A stretch of 64,000 bases of DNA, taken from Symsagittifera roscoffensis (Eukaryota > Xenacoelomorpha > Acoela > Convolutidae). Every line of letters begins with the position of its first letter. The first letter of the stretch is position 1. The translations under genes were made by a program, and so were the position numbers. The stretch covers positions 29,004,403 to 29,068,402 of the forward strand of contig NC_087067.1 of assembly GCF_963678635.1 (NCBI RefSeq). Reading direction: 5' to 3'. The notes under the pieces were generated by a model. That model did no database searches. It was given only the letters and a program-made list of their open reading frames with translations, and was not told where the DNA came from. Positions 1 to 10,720 of this stretch are shown here, one piece after another.

Positions 1-858
1 TTGCTGGGTTAGACTGATGATCAAAATGAATCAGAGTTTTCACTATCTAGATCCCATAAGTTTTGCTCGTATGAGTCATTTAGCCACGTTTCCGAAAAAC
101 CTTAAATCGTATTTTCACCAATCGTTTTTCCAAAATATTTCAGGTCTGAACACGTTTCCTGGCTATGCTTCTGCAACGTAGATGTTAGACTTAATGACAT
201 TTTTGTAGTTTTCCAGTTTTCACGAGATGAAATTTAAATTTATCAGTGGACCCGGATTTGGATGAACGTCATCTGATTGTCGGAGTTTTGTTCTAGAAGA
301 GTGTGCGTGCTTGTGGTGTAAACCATAAAATAGATAATAATAGTTATAATAGTAACAAGAGTGGCAAACTTAAAAAATATAGGGAAGAAAATTTTTTCAA
401 TTTAATGTTTTGTTTTTTCTATTCAAAACATCGTGAATCATTAGCTCTTTGCCATCAAAAAAAGCAAGCACAGATAAACTAGTTTGGACTAAAAATAGAA
501 GCAAGTGTGATAAATCAAACAGTATAACAGAAAAAATTTGAAGAAAATTTGCCGTAACTAGTTTAGCTCATTAAGGAAAGCCCTTAGTCTAATTGAAAGT
601 TTGATGTTGATTTTAATTGTGGCTCCGGAAAAGCGAGAACTTTTTTTATGACTTTTGTAATATCTTTATGGCGGCTTCATGGGTGCTTTCGAAAGCTATC
701 AGGATTGAACTTTGAAATTGTTGTTCAAATGTGATGATGCTGAAAACGGGCTTGAAAGGCAGGTTGGGATGAAAGATCATCGGCTAGTTTGAATGTGGGA
801 AGGTTTTAGTTGTTTACCAACAAAAATGCTGAGGCAATTAAGTCAGAAAAGACGTCGC
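1..858. other. Left flank, no gene recognised
   Basis: AT-rich DNA without a credible coding frame. A short segment near 165-195 (GGCTATGCTTCTGCAA followed by AGATGTTA) recurs near 1737-1783, so part is an old dispersed repeat. The last 30 or so bases appear to continue the minus-strand SGNH-like remnant of the duplicated unit. Confidence 0.5.
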
Positions 859-1360
859 GAAATTGAAGAAAGTGCATCTTGTCGCAGAATAAAAGCCGTA
901 AAGCTTCTAAACTCTTTTATCAGCGAGTTCAATTTGAGCACCTCAAAACCCGCTCTAGATCCAAAATGATCCTTAATTGCGTTATTAAATTCATCGATGC
1001 ATCACGCTTACCTAATTTTGGCGGTATTTTGCAAACAACCACCAAATCTGGGCTTACTTTGTTAGTAATTACCTCAACAATTTGCTGAAATTTTTAAAGA
1101 ATTTAATTAAGTGGGAAAGATTTTTTTCAAAAACAGATTTGGCCACGTTACGGACAATATCGCAATTTAATTTTTATAAGGATACCGATTAAGAACATTA
1201 AATTCTTCAGTAGTGCTGCCCCTGCATGAAAGTACTATAATGTCATTAGTGAGTGTTTCAATCTTTATTCGAGCTGCTTTACTCGACCCTACAATTAGGT
1301 TTTTTCTTTCCTCTGGTATGGGAAATGGGGAAAATCTTTCACGGTTTTCGATATCAGTCG
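830..1360 (-). pseudogene. SGNH/GDSL hydrolase-like coding remnant
   Basis: I found this by reading the minus strand; no start codon or long frame remains. Pieces in order: a segment with LIVGSSKAARI, resembling the GxS block I motif of SGNH hydrolase folds (about 1166-1360); a segment with PDLVVVCKIPPKLGKRD (about 1000-1085); then, in another frame, IDEFNNAIKDHFGS and LKLNSLIKEF. This alternation is typical of the SGNH-like domains found in some invertebrate retroelements. At least one stop and one frameshift interrupt it. Family assignment is inference from short motifs; it may be part of a larger transposon or an old cellular gene. Confidence 0.4.
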
Positions 1361-2749
1361 GTTTGAAGGTTGTTGTTTATGGAACCTGCTCGTTCCACCT
1401 CTGTTTTTTTTACCTTCATATTTTTTCTGGTAATCTTCTCTTTGATTATTTAATTCAAATAAATTTTGTAAAAGGCCGAGTTGTTCAATTTGTCAAGCTC
1501 TGTAAAGTCCAATTTGTGATTTGACCTTTTTAAATTTCCATATCTGCCTTTTAACCTGCGTTTACCAAGTTTTCAGTAAATTACGTTGCCTTAATTTTGC
1601 CGAGCTTTTAGTAATTTAGTTTGCTTCAGTATAATGACAACGAGGCAAATTTGAAATAAAATAATTGAAGTTGATCTTAATTCCGTTATAATCATGTACA
1701 TTAATTACTCATTAAAAATTTCCTGCCTATGCTTCTGGCTATGCTTCTGCAAAATGGATAAGTGAGTTTTTAGATGTTACTAAATCAAGGATATTTTAAT
1801 AAAAAGTAGAAATTTGATGTAATCGAAAAAAAAATTAATTACAGTTTTGTTCGTTTTGAACCAATCATTTGATTATAACGAATTGTTTTAAAAAACATTA
1901 GTCCAAAATTTTTCATCAAAGTTTCGATTTAACATGTAAGAAGATTTCACGAAAATTACTGAGTGATAGTTCTCGCGTTCGTCGAATAAGGTTTTTTTAA
2001 GCTTCATGAAATCTTCATCAGTTGGACTGTGTTTGTGAACTTAGAAAAATTGCATGAAGGAAATTAGATAGGTATAAGCAAATGTTTAGTGCAACTTTTT
2101 TTCGGCATTTTTGGTTGCTTGCAATCAAGTATATGCGACCAGTTATGAAGCTGGATACATTAAAACGAGTTAAATTATAATATTTAAGAAAAACACTTTC
2201 GTCACTCTGACGAAAAATTTCTCTACGGATGCCGGAAGGTACATAATAAAAGCGCGCAGAAAACAGAAGAAGCAGTAGTAGCATTTGTAGAGACTTATGC
2301 TGAAATCAAATTCAAGGTTGACGCAACTATGTGCAACGTCAGTTTTCTTACAATCAAATAATCTAATTGATGGTGAAAAACAATGTACAAATATTTCTTA
2401 CAAGATCCTGTTAAGAAGTTTGCCAGCCACAGTTGACCTCTAAATTTGATTATTTAGTTTGAGAATGCGTTGAAAACATATTTTCAACAAATTTCAAATT
2501 ACTCTGCATCCTCAGCTTTTTAAACTCTAAACTGATCATTACAAAACGATCAAAGATCAGAGTAAGTGTCTTACACGTCAATAATTCAAGACTTAGAACA
2601 TTAAACAACGAAAACGTGTTCCACTGTCAAAACTTAGACAGAGAAACAAGAACAGCGCACTAGTCAGTAATAGTAAAATATAGGCTATAAAAGTAAGCTG
2701 GGAACAATTTTTTTTAGGTCTAGAACAACAATTAACTACCGACAAAAAA

Positions 2750-4340
2750 TTACGGAGCAAACAGTGAGAGAGCATCTAGACGTCATTAACATGTCAAAAT
2801 CTCCAGGAACAAATGAAATCCACCCAAAGCTTATGTTTGAATTAGGGCTACATTTAGTCCAAGTATCGACAAAAATTTGAATATATCTTGGAACGACAAT
2901 AGGTTACCCGAAGATTGGAATTGGGCTCACCTAGTTTCTATTTGTAAGAAAGATTGAAACCGTATCGTGACGGAGAGCTACAGACCAGTAAGCCTTATAT
3001 CAAATGTTTGTAATTTTTTGAAAATATCATCAGCTCTCATCTAATGAGTTATTTAAATACTAACAAAAACCTGACAAATAAAAAAATGGATTTTTACCTG
3101 GGATATTGTCACGATTTCAATTATTGAAAGTTTTTGACAGTTTTACTGCGACTTTGGATAGCCACAGAGAAGTTGATATTATCTAACTGAATTTCAAAAA
3201 AGAAATTGACTCAAGGCCAAACAAAAGAATCTTCGGTATTCTCCAACAAAGATATTAACAAAAAACATTGAATTGGATAAAAGAATTAATTTCTAAAATG
3301 CAGCAAAGAGTGGTAATCCACAATAGCAAGACAGGATGGAAAATGTTCATGGTGGTATCTCACAGGGTTCTGTCCTCGGTCTGGTATTATTTCTAAACTA
3401 CATCAACCCAACGCAAGATTCAAAATTTGCAAATTTACACCTATTTGCTGACGATGCGAAACAAAGCCACAAGATAAATGATGAAATAAATGTTAAAATC
3501 CTTCAGGCAGATCTTGAAAAGCAGGAAAATTGTCCATGAAGCAGCTTTTTGCTTTTCAATGATGAAAACTTTGTATAGATGACTATTGCAAATGCAAGAG
3601 CTGACAGTTTTAGAAAAAGTTTACGGCCTCTACGGAAACGAATTGAATAAAGGTTGAGGAGGAGATAAATCTGGGTGTTATCATTGACAGTAAATTTTTG
3701 TTTGAAGCACATTTTTTCATGAAAATGAAAAAAGTAATTCAATATTTGCAATTTTCAAGAAGATTTCCAACAAAGAGACTATACATGTATTTTTGAAAAT
3801 GTGCAAATCTACCTCATTTTGAGTTTTGCAATCATGTTTGGTATCCACGATTAAAGAAACGCATCACATTACTGGAAAAAGTTCAATGGAGAACAACTCG
3901 AAAGGTCACTGGTTTGAGGGAATTAATCTAAGGAAAAAGACTGCTTAAGCTAGACCTACAAACCCTTGAACTCCGTAGAAGACGAGCAAATATGATTGAT
4001 ATGTTCAAAAAAGGTTGTAATCCTGATGATCCAAAGGCGACAAAAAGTTTGTTCGAACAAAACAATAGAGGAACAAGAATAAAGTTCAATAAAGTTGTGA
4101 TGAAAAAACTAATCTCGAAATAAGAAAACATTTTTTCACAATCAGAGCTGCAACAGGCTGAAACAACATGCCACGAGAAATCGTGAACTCGATAATGACC
4201 TACGCAATCAAAAATAACCCTGGAAAATTTTTGAAAGAAAAATGGATTTAATATATATGAGACGAGCTAAATGAAAAGAATACAAAATATGTTGATCAAG
4301 AGAGGCGGCACCACCGCCATTGATCAGAATTAAACTGAAC
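2750..4340 (+). mobile_element. CR1/jockey-like LINE remnant (reverse transcriptase part)
   Basis: Degenerate non-LTR retrotransposon, readable by switching frames. Before the RT core: REHLDVINMSKSPGTNEIHP (about 2764-2825), then ESYRPVSLISNV (about 2970-3010). The core keeps GGISQGSVLGLVLFLNYIN and LHLFADDAK (3351-3465), the FADD box being the catalytic aspartate pair of RT. Downstream are the post-RT motifs: a WYPRLKKRITLLEKVQWRTT stretch (about 3838-3900) and LDLQTLELRRRRANMIDMFK (about 3951-4010). Stops and frameshifts throughout make it inactive. The endonuclease part is not visible upstream. The family is inferred from the post-RT motif, typical of the CR1/L2/jockey group. Confidence 0.85.
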
Positions 4341-4635
4341 TACAGTGAAGTTTTGCAATTATTATAAAAAGTTTGAAATTTCTGCATGTAATCATTTTGT
4401 AAACGTAGCCTCAAACTTCTAAGTTTTTTTTATTTTTTTTTGTTTTCGAATGCTAATTTCATGTCTACTGTAATTTACTTTATTATTTATTGTTTCAGCC
4501 TAAAATTGTACATTCAAAAACTATAGTTTTAGTGTGTGCCCGCTACTTTCACACCAGTCACGCGTGTTTTTTGGTCCCGATTGTTTGTTTGTATTATAGC
4601 GCCTCTAATGTAACTAACGTAATGTTGCTGGCAGC

Positions 4636-5215
4636 CTAGTCGATTATATTGCAGGTAAACACCAAATTACCACTACCCCTTCCACATCGCCTTAAAAGCT
4701 GTCCAACAGTAATATCCTCTTCTAGGTGTTCCTCAGTTTTCGTGATGAGATGTCGAACCGTTTCGCCAACATTGTTGGGTTTGCACAAACGACATTCTAG
4801 AGAGTTAATTTTCACTTTGGATTTCAGTTCACTGGAGAAAGAGGAGGTAAAAGAGGGCATACAGGTTTTCAAACCGAAAGTGGGGAAAATCAACTGTGCC
4901 AATTCTTTTGCTAATGTCGGACTGCGGTTCCCCTGAGATTGGACAGTCCAGGTTGGCGATGAATTGCTACTATAATCAAAGGGCATCTCTGCCATCTTCT
5001 TTTTGTTTTGCCTTCCCAATGATCTTTTGAAGGACTTCGATGCACGCAACCCACAATGGCCAACATTCTAAACTTATATTACCCAACCACTGTTTACGGC
5101 AGATTTCCATCGCTGCATCAAAATTCTCCCATGTGGGCGAACTGCGGAAAACACGGTGAACAGTTCCTTCAATAACACTTTTCTTGTAGTGAAGGGGGTG
5201 CAACTTCTAGAAATT
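4636..5215 (-). mobile_element. Penelope-like element 3' remnant with GIY-YIG-like end
   Basis: Two overlapping minus frames make up the C-terminal part of a Penelope-like retroelement protein. The upstream frame (5203-4976) reads HPLHYKKSVIEGTVHRVFR and later a WENFDAAMEICRKQW block, the linker seen after the RT in this class. The second frame (about 5010-4636) has a SSELKSKVKI block, then LECRLCK with NVGETVRHLITKTEEHLEE, corresponding to the C-x2-C, YIG-like and R/H/E residues of the GIY-YIG endonuclease. YIG is changed to NVG and the usual Arg in R(I/T)xEH is Lys. A frameshift separates the frames near 4990-5040. No RT core is recognisable upstream, so it is a 5'-truncated, dead copy. Confidence 0.65.
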
Positions 5216-6289
5216 AGTAATGTATCTATATCCGCTGGTTTCTGATATGATCGAGTTAATTTTTATTTTTGTGTCAATAACAAACTTTTGTTGATTGAAA
5301 GATCTTTAGAAGATCTTCTAGTCAATCATAAGATAACAAGTACTTTTAAGCTCCAAATAAATTAAAACATTTTTATTTAAGTGTTCAAATAAAAACCCAA
5401 CAGATTTTTAGGACCAAATGTTCAGTATTAACAATTTGGTTGGTTGTTTGAAACAATTATTATCTCACAACTAACAAATGCGCTATTTCCCTCAAGCTTG
5501 CATTGTTGAAAATGAAGGCCTACCAGTGAAACTATTTTTTTTGTTCCTCATTTTAGTGTTAAACGACAAACAGTTTGTACAATATAGGTGGAGGTGCAAA
5601 ATATTGGCTTTATTCATTTCTATTACGAACAATCAGCCTTAGAGGCTTCTTCTCCTTTGGTGATTTGGGTGACAAAGTCGTCTCACACTCCAGAGTTTTG
5701 CTTTAACCCTCAATGGTTTTGTACAGAGGGTCTGCGGCCTTAATAACCGACCAATTTTCGGGCTAATAATTTGTCAGCCAATGCGCCCTGTTAGCTTCCA
5801 TAATTTTACCAAATTACTACCAATCAGATAAACTACTAAACACGCGCTTTTCTTACGCGTTCATTAATTTGAAGCCGAAGTCTGTTCCTCTAAATGAAAA
5901 ACTGCTACAAACCAGATGTACTCCTAAACACACTATGTACAGAGCCTGGGATAAAATTTTGCTTGTAGTGACTTGAGGTGCAACTTCCATAGTTCAGTAT
6001 AACCCCAGTATTGGTTCACTTTTGGTACCAATTGCAAGTTTCCCTTTATCTTGCAATACATTTTTGTTCAAATCCAGTAATGGCAATTTTTTGCCCGGAT
6101 TAATTTAGACTAGAGTGAAATCAAGATTTGAATGAGGAGAATTGAAATGGAGAAAGCATTTCGAATGAAAAAAACAAGCACTGATTTTTCTCCTTCTTTC
6201 TACAGATCTTCTTTTTTATCTGGTCTCTCTAGTCCGAAAACTAAAATTTTTCCGGTCATCAGTATAATTTTTTTTAATGCATGAATTGT
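5216..6289. other. Intergenic, no gene recognised
   Basis: AT-rich; no frame I can match to a protein. The part next to 5216 may be further decayed Penelope-like sequence, but I see no RT motif. The same stretch lies at 28332-29405. Confidence 0.4.
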
Positions 6290-7165
6290 CGAATCCGAAA
6301 ACCTTCTGTGTCTGGCAGAATTAAGTTGTGAGTTGTGTTTGGCTTATAATTTTTTTCGTCTTGTTTTTTTTCTTGCGAATGAAAATTAGAGAGTGCTGAT
6401 TTCTCGGTTTTTTTGAATTATAAAAAATTTTGGACAGTGAACACATGAAATTTGTAAGAAAAATTTAAGAAATAAAAACAAGTTTTTTTATACCTTGCAC
6501 AAACACTGATTGGTTGTTTGGTGTACTTTTTCGATTTTCCTTGCTAGGTGTTGTTCTGGTCATTTTTTCGATAGATACGTTTACTGCGTCTCAACCTACT
6601 TTTTAAATTAAATGGGAGGTTTTTTAGTACCCATATATTATTTTTTGGCAAATAAAATCAGCTCAGTTGGCTATCCTAGCAAAAATTGAGCCTTATATAA
6701 GGCGCCCATTTCTGACTTTTTATTGAAGCCCCTTTTTTGCTTTTTAGAGTCAAGTGTTGCTGGCATTTTTTATGATTTTGCCGCAATGTCAGTATTATTA
6801 TAGTGCAATGCCTTTCTTTCTAGTGCCAAACAAAAGGAAAAAAAAGTTTTTGGTGTTTGTAAGCTTCCAAAATTTAGCACTCTTTTTTTCATTTGTTTGC
6901 CTACGGTGCAGCGTTTATTGCTTTTATAGGGTGCCTACTTGATGTTATGTCAAGTTTTGTTCATGATTGAGCCTAATTGCATGTTTGTATTGAATTTACA
7001 TTATTTGATGGAAAAATACTGTCCAGATTTTTGATGTATCTTCTTGAAAGTTACTGCAGCTCTGTTTGACTTCGGAAAAACTTTTGCTCTGAAACTATCT
7101 TTTTAATTTTATAAAACTTTTTTGTGGACCCATGAGTATTTTTTTTGCATATAGGTACAATTCAA
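6290..7165 (+). repeat. ~0.9-kb dispersed repeat, copy A
   Basis: Diverged direct copy of 14150-15058. Matching landmarks in the same order: CTGTGTCT.GCAGAA; TTTACTG..TC..AACCTACTTTTT; CCCATAT followed by TTTTTTGGCAAAT; AGTGCAATG/AGTGCAATA; TTATGTCAAGTTTTGTTC/TTATGCCAAATTTTGTTC; and TTTTTTTTGCATATAGG at the end. No coding capacity or terminal repeats seen. A second-unit copy lies at 29406-30281. Confidence 0.75.
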
Positions 7166-8081
7166 TTAGGTAAATTGGACCAACCTTTTAGATTTCTTTT
7201 AATTTTTTAAAATTCCAAACGTGTGGGTTATCTTTGAAAGTGCCAAACGTGTGCATAGTTTTTTTGAAAAAAATCCGAAAAAGTTCTCTTAGTATTTTTG
7301 TTAAAAAAAAACACTAAATATGCGCACATGATTTTGTTTGGTGCATCACCCTTAAACTCAGTGGTGATTAATTTAGCTCTTTTAGCATGTATTTTTTCGT
7401 TCTGCTTTTGAAATTACTTTTAAAAAATGGTGATTTTTCTTTCGCACTCATGTGTCATTGTTTCTGGCATTGGGTACCGGCCAGAGTACAGAGGCATTGG
7501 GAGAGCGATCTGGTTTTTTTTTCTCAAAATTTTTTCAAAAAAATTAACGTGTGCGTAAACTTGCGCCGTTTTAGATAAAAAAGTTGGCCACTGAAAACTT
7601 GTGATTTAAATGAAAAAGTTGAGAGTTGAGAAAAAATTAAGTTCATGGTTTTTAAATGAGAAGAACTCAATAGTTCTTCGGTGTACTATCCGAAATTCAG
7701 TGGTATTTAATGATGCTTTTTCATTATAAAAGTTTTTTGTTCTGCTTTAGGATCTGTTTTCTAATTGGGAGAAATTTTCTACTTCAAACTGGCGCCGCTC
7801 AAGCATATGAAAATCTTTCAGATCAAAATTTGATAGTTTTCTGCTTCAAGGCGCTTGAAAATTTTCATTTCCATTTTGGAGATCTAAGAATTCTTTTTCG
7901 AGGGCATTCATGTTGATTCAGCGTTTTATAACTCCTTGCATTTAGATATAAATGAAGCTGGCCGTTTTTCAATTTGCTTTATCTAATTTTTGTTGATTAA
8001 TTCTTTCTCTAGTAGCATTGTTTACTTCGTCCAGTTTTTCGAATGATCCCAAAACCGTCCAGCATTAATCCCAAACACTGA
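7166..8081. other. Intergenic, no gene recognised
   Basis: T-rich sequence with only short accidental frames. The motif CCAAACGTGTG occurs twice (near 7215 and 7243). Same content at 30282-31197. Confidence 0.4.
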
Positions 8082-8127
8082 TCTATTCTAGTAATTTTCT
8101 ATTCTAGTAAATTTCTATTCTAGTTAC
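8082..8127. repeat. Short tandem repeat, TCTATTCTAGTAA-type
   Basis: Three imperfect ~15-bp units built on TTCTATTCTAGTAAT. Second-unit copy at 31198-31243. Confidence 0.8.
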
Positions 8128-8189
8128 ATCAAATCATGTATTTAAAAGACATAATTTTAAAGGTTACTACACATATAAATTTCTGTAAA

Positions 8190-8500
8190 GGGAATCCGCA
8201 AACAAAATGCGGATTCCACTTACAATTTGCGGATTCCACTTACAGTTGTGGATTCCCCAACAGCTCAATTTAACGATACAAATGTTTTATCATTTGTTTG
8301 TGGATTCCACAAACTATGTTCTGGATTCCGCAAATACAGTTGCGGATTCCGCAAATTTGCCTAATTTTCGAGCGATTTTGAGCGGTACAATGATTTAGGT
8401 ATTTGTTTGTGGAATCCAAAACAGACTAGGAGATCATAGAAAAGTAGCAATGTTGCGGATTCCGCGACAAATCTGATTTTGGCCGGTTGCGGATTCCGCT
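8190..8500. repeat. Cluster of TGCGGATTCCGCA palindromes
   Basis: Ten GGATTCC/GGAATCC cores in 310 bp, starting near 8191, 8211, 8231, 8250, 8302, 8322, 8343, 8411, 8457 and 8491. The best copies extend to the palindrome TGCGGATTCCGCA. Spacing is irregular (19-68 bp), so it is neither a simple minisatellite nor a CRISPR array. It overlaps the 3' end of the broken GT31 frame. Confidence 0.9.
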
Positions 8501-9605
8501 TACAAGGCAGAGAATGCACAGTTTGACCTCGTAATGACAACTCCGGTGTCTTTCTGTCTCTTATTATTATGTTTTTCGCGTAAAACTTGCCAGGTTTTCC
8601 GTCCTTTGTTGGGATATCTGACATTGTGCGTCCGTCAGTGAGCTTTTTTGTGACCGCTTTTCTATCAAAATAAGCGTACACGCACGAACCAAGCCACAAA
8701 TCCTCAGGTCGCCAGAAACAAGGTTGTGAAAAGTTGAAACTGGCACTGTCGTCGTAGAAGCCAACGCAATGTTGGGCACAGTTTTGAATTAATTTTTGAA
8801 TCAAGGGTCTGGCCCAAATAGACAACTGACCGGAGCATGATTCAAAGGGCAAAATATAGAGGGTATCACTACATAGGGAATATGATGGTGGTTGTTGCGT
8901 GGGGTTCGTTGAACTTGACACATACCCGCGGTATTCAGAGGCACATGACCGTCGGCTGACACTTGGCTGTTTCTCTTATCCACATGATTCTGTAGCTTCG
9001 TCAGTGCAGCGGCTACTCTTCCGATTCTGCTGTAAGTGTCGTCGTCAGTTTTCATTAAGTATGCAAAACTTGGACAGAAGCAAAAAGCGAGTTTCATAGC
9101 CGCGAGAATTTTGAACGGTGTCAAATCGTAACCTTCAGGAGTATTCAAGATAATAACGTCACCATAACGATCGATTTCTTCATGCACACCCGTCTGTTTC
9201 CCTCTGTGATGACGGGCAACTTTTAGCAAAAAAAGTAGACCCATGGATTTTTGCTCTCCCCGATGGCTTGTCCTTTCTTTAAGTTTGGGAGATAGGTCTC
9301 GCGGAGAGCTTTCCGCTGTGACAACGATTTGACTCTCGAGTTAATCATAAGCATTCTCAAATTACCCGGAGTCTGATTCGCTGCTGCGCACGTTGCCAGA
9401 AGTCGCCTAGCATCCGATCCATTAAATAACATACTCAAGCCCCTGCCTAGCTGGTGAAAAAAAGGAGCATAGGGGTGAATTTTGACGGAACCCACTATGT
9501 GTCATCTATCCAAGGTGTCTTCAAACAATTTTCAGCTGCGGAGATTTCATGCCGTGTTTCAGATACAATTTTTTGGGACAAATATGCTGCGGTGTTCTGG
9601 TAATA
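8361..9605 (-). pseudogene. Glycosyltransferase family 31 (beta-1,3-galactosyltransferase-like), frame-broken
   Basis: GT31 enzymes are Golgi type II membrane proteins that transfer galactose or GlcNAc in beta-1,3 linkage. Three minus frames share one protein. Frame 1 (9495-9223) has LRMLMINSRVKSLSQRKALRETY, matching the RRxAIRxTW motif; frame 2 (9244-8801) has AYLMKTDDDTY with the DDD metal-binding motif (near 9032-9052); frame 3 (8921-8361) has LYILPFESCSGQ and PEDLWLGSC (near 8690), matching the C-terminal EDVxxG motif. One extra T in the T7 run near 9230 would join frames 1 and 2, and one extra G near 8935 frames 2 and 3. A further upstream frame (about 9605-9498) also looks coding. No ATG or signal anchor is seen. 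The transporter and polybromo frames stay open, so real pseudogenisation is likelier than base-calling error, but error is not excluded. The last ~45 codons run through the palindrome cluster. Confidence 0.8.
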
Positions 9606-9652
9606 AAAGTGTGCTTTAAACAGCATAATTATAGAAATAAATAGAGAATTAA

Positions 9653-9846
9653 GTTATGCATGCAATTTCAAGCTAGCATGCACATGTCATAGTTATGCAT
9701 GAACATGTCATAGCATGAACATGTCATAGTCATGAACACTTGCATAAACATGTCATAGTTATGCATGCACTTGCATCCACATGTCATAGTTATGCATGCA
9801 CTTGCATGAACATGTCATTGTTATGCATGCACTTTCAAGCTAGCCC
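9653..9846. repeat. Minisatellite of ATGCATGCACTTGCATGAACATGTCATAG-type units
   Basis: Roughly six imperfect units of 17-35 bp combining ACATGTCATAG, TTATGCATGCA and CTTGCATGAAC. The tract is bracketed at both ends by TTTCAAGCTAGC. Many sub-motifs are palindromic (ATGCAT, ACATGT). Second-unit copy at 32769-32962. Confidence 0.9.
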
Positions 9847-9960
9847 TTTTTATGCGTAAAAGCAATATATTGTTACTATTATAATTGATAAATCAGATTG
9901 TTGCCGCCGCCATAGCGTGCTCGCCAAGAACTCCTTGAAGAACGGCTTTGGGGGGGGGGG

Positions 9961-10648
9961 ATAGTGTCAAACTGTTTGAAGTATTTTAACTGAATACGAC
10001 ATTTCGGCTCTTTTTCCTTTTCCCCCCACCTCAAACGAGCTTCATTTTTTTAGTGTAACGAGTGGTTTTACGAGGTTGAGTATGAAGACAAAATATGTTT
10101 GTCGTGGCCTTATTAGTCTGTATGTAAATTTTCATAACAATCCGATAAAGTGGTCAACAAATTTACATGTAAAAATTCGCACGTGGGGGGGGGAAGGAAA
10201 AAGAGCCGACATTTCGTATGATAAACTTGGAACAAGTGGCTTTTACTTTCTTGACAAATACACTTAAGACTTGATTGCTGTGCTGGTATTTTGATGGGTT
10301 TGAGTGCTCAGTTAGTGAAAGGATTATCAACCAGAGTCCGTGACAAAAAACTAGGCGTGAAACGGGATCTATGTGCCCGAGTTACTTCAGAAATTAGTCC
10401 ATACGACCTTGCACTTGTCCAAATTTTGCATGAAAGGATAATGAAAGATGTCGGTTTGGCCTCTGATTTAGTCGTCTCAAATCAAAGCAAACTACCGTTT
10501 TGCGTTGAAGTGATACTTTACTAAAAAGACGAGATAAAAAAGATCAGATTTGGTTTTGGAGAAAAATTATTCGTAATTCCTGGGAGACTTCTGCAGAAAC
10601 AAGAGAATTTAACTAGAAGGAAATCGTTTTACTACTAATTTAATCAGT
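9961..10648 (+). repeat. Nested ~690-bp direct repeat, copy a
   Basis: Near-identical to 10721-11410, separated by a 72-bp spacer. I see two differences: A at 10090 versus C at 10850, and a G run of 9 versus 11 (near 10185 and 10945). It contains an internal imperfect inverted repeat (9995-10017 with 10196-10218, 21 of 23 bases paired) and a 77-codon frame. Second-unit copy at 33077-33764. Confidence 0.95.
10291..10524 (+). CDS. Hypothetical 77-codon frame in the 690-bp repeat (copy a)
   Basis: A frame of 77 codons with balanced, protein-like composition, charged in the first half (around STRVRDKKLGVKRDLCARV) and ending in FCVEVILY. I recognise no domain, signal peptide or membrane segment. 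Identical frames exist at 11053-11286, 33407-33640 and 34169-34402, but those copies are too young for their conservation to mean selection. It could be an exon, a transposon fragment or chance. Confidence 0.2.
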   Translation: MMGLSAQLVKGLSTRVRDKKLGVKRDLCARVTSEISPYDLALVQILHERIMKDVGLASDLVVSNQSKLPFCVEVILY

Positions 10649-10720
10649 AGTAATTTAATCAGGATGTTAAATTGGTCTACAAAATTTTTTTTGAGGTCAG
10701 CCCTGAGGACTCAAAAAAGA

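Noticed and set aside
1213-1524. 103-codon plus-strand frame
   Set aside because: No family resemblance; the minus strand here reads SGNH-like motifs instead.
4649-4936. 95-codon plus-strand frame
   Set aside because: Antisense shadow of the Penelope-like remnant, whose minus-strand motifs are recognisable.
8190-8500. CRISPR-like array of short repeats
   Set aside because: Repeats are short palindromic cores with irregular spacing in an animal genome, and no cas genes are present.
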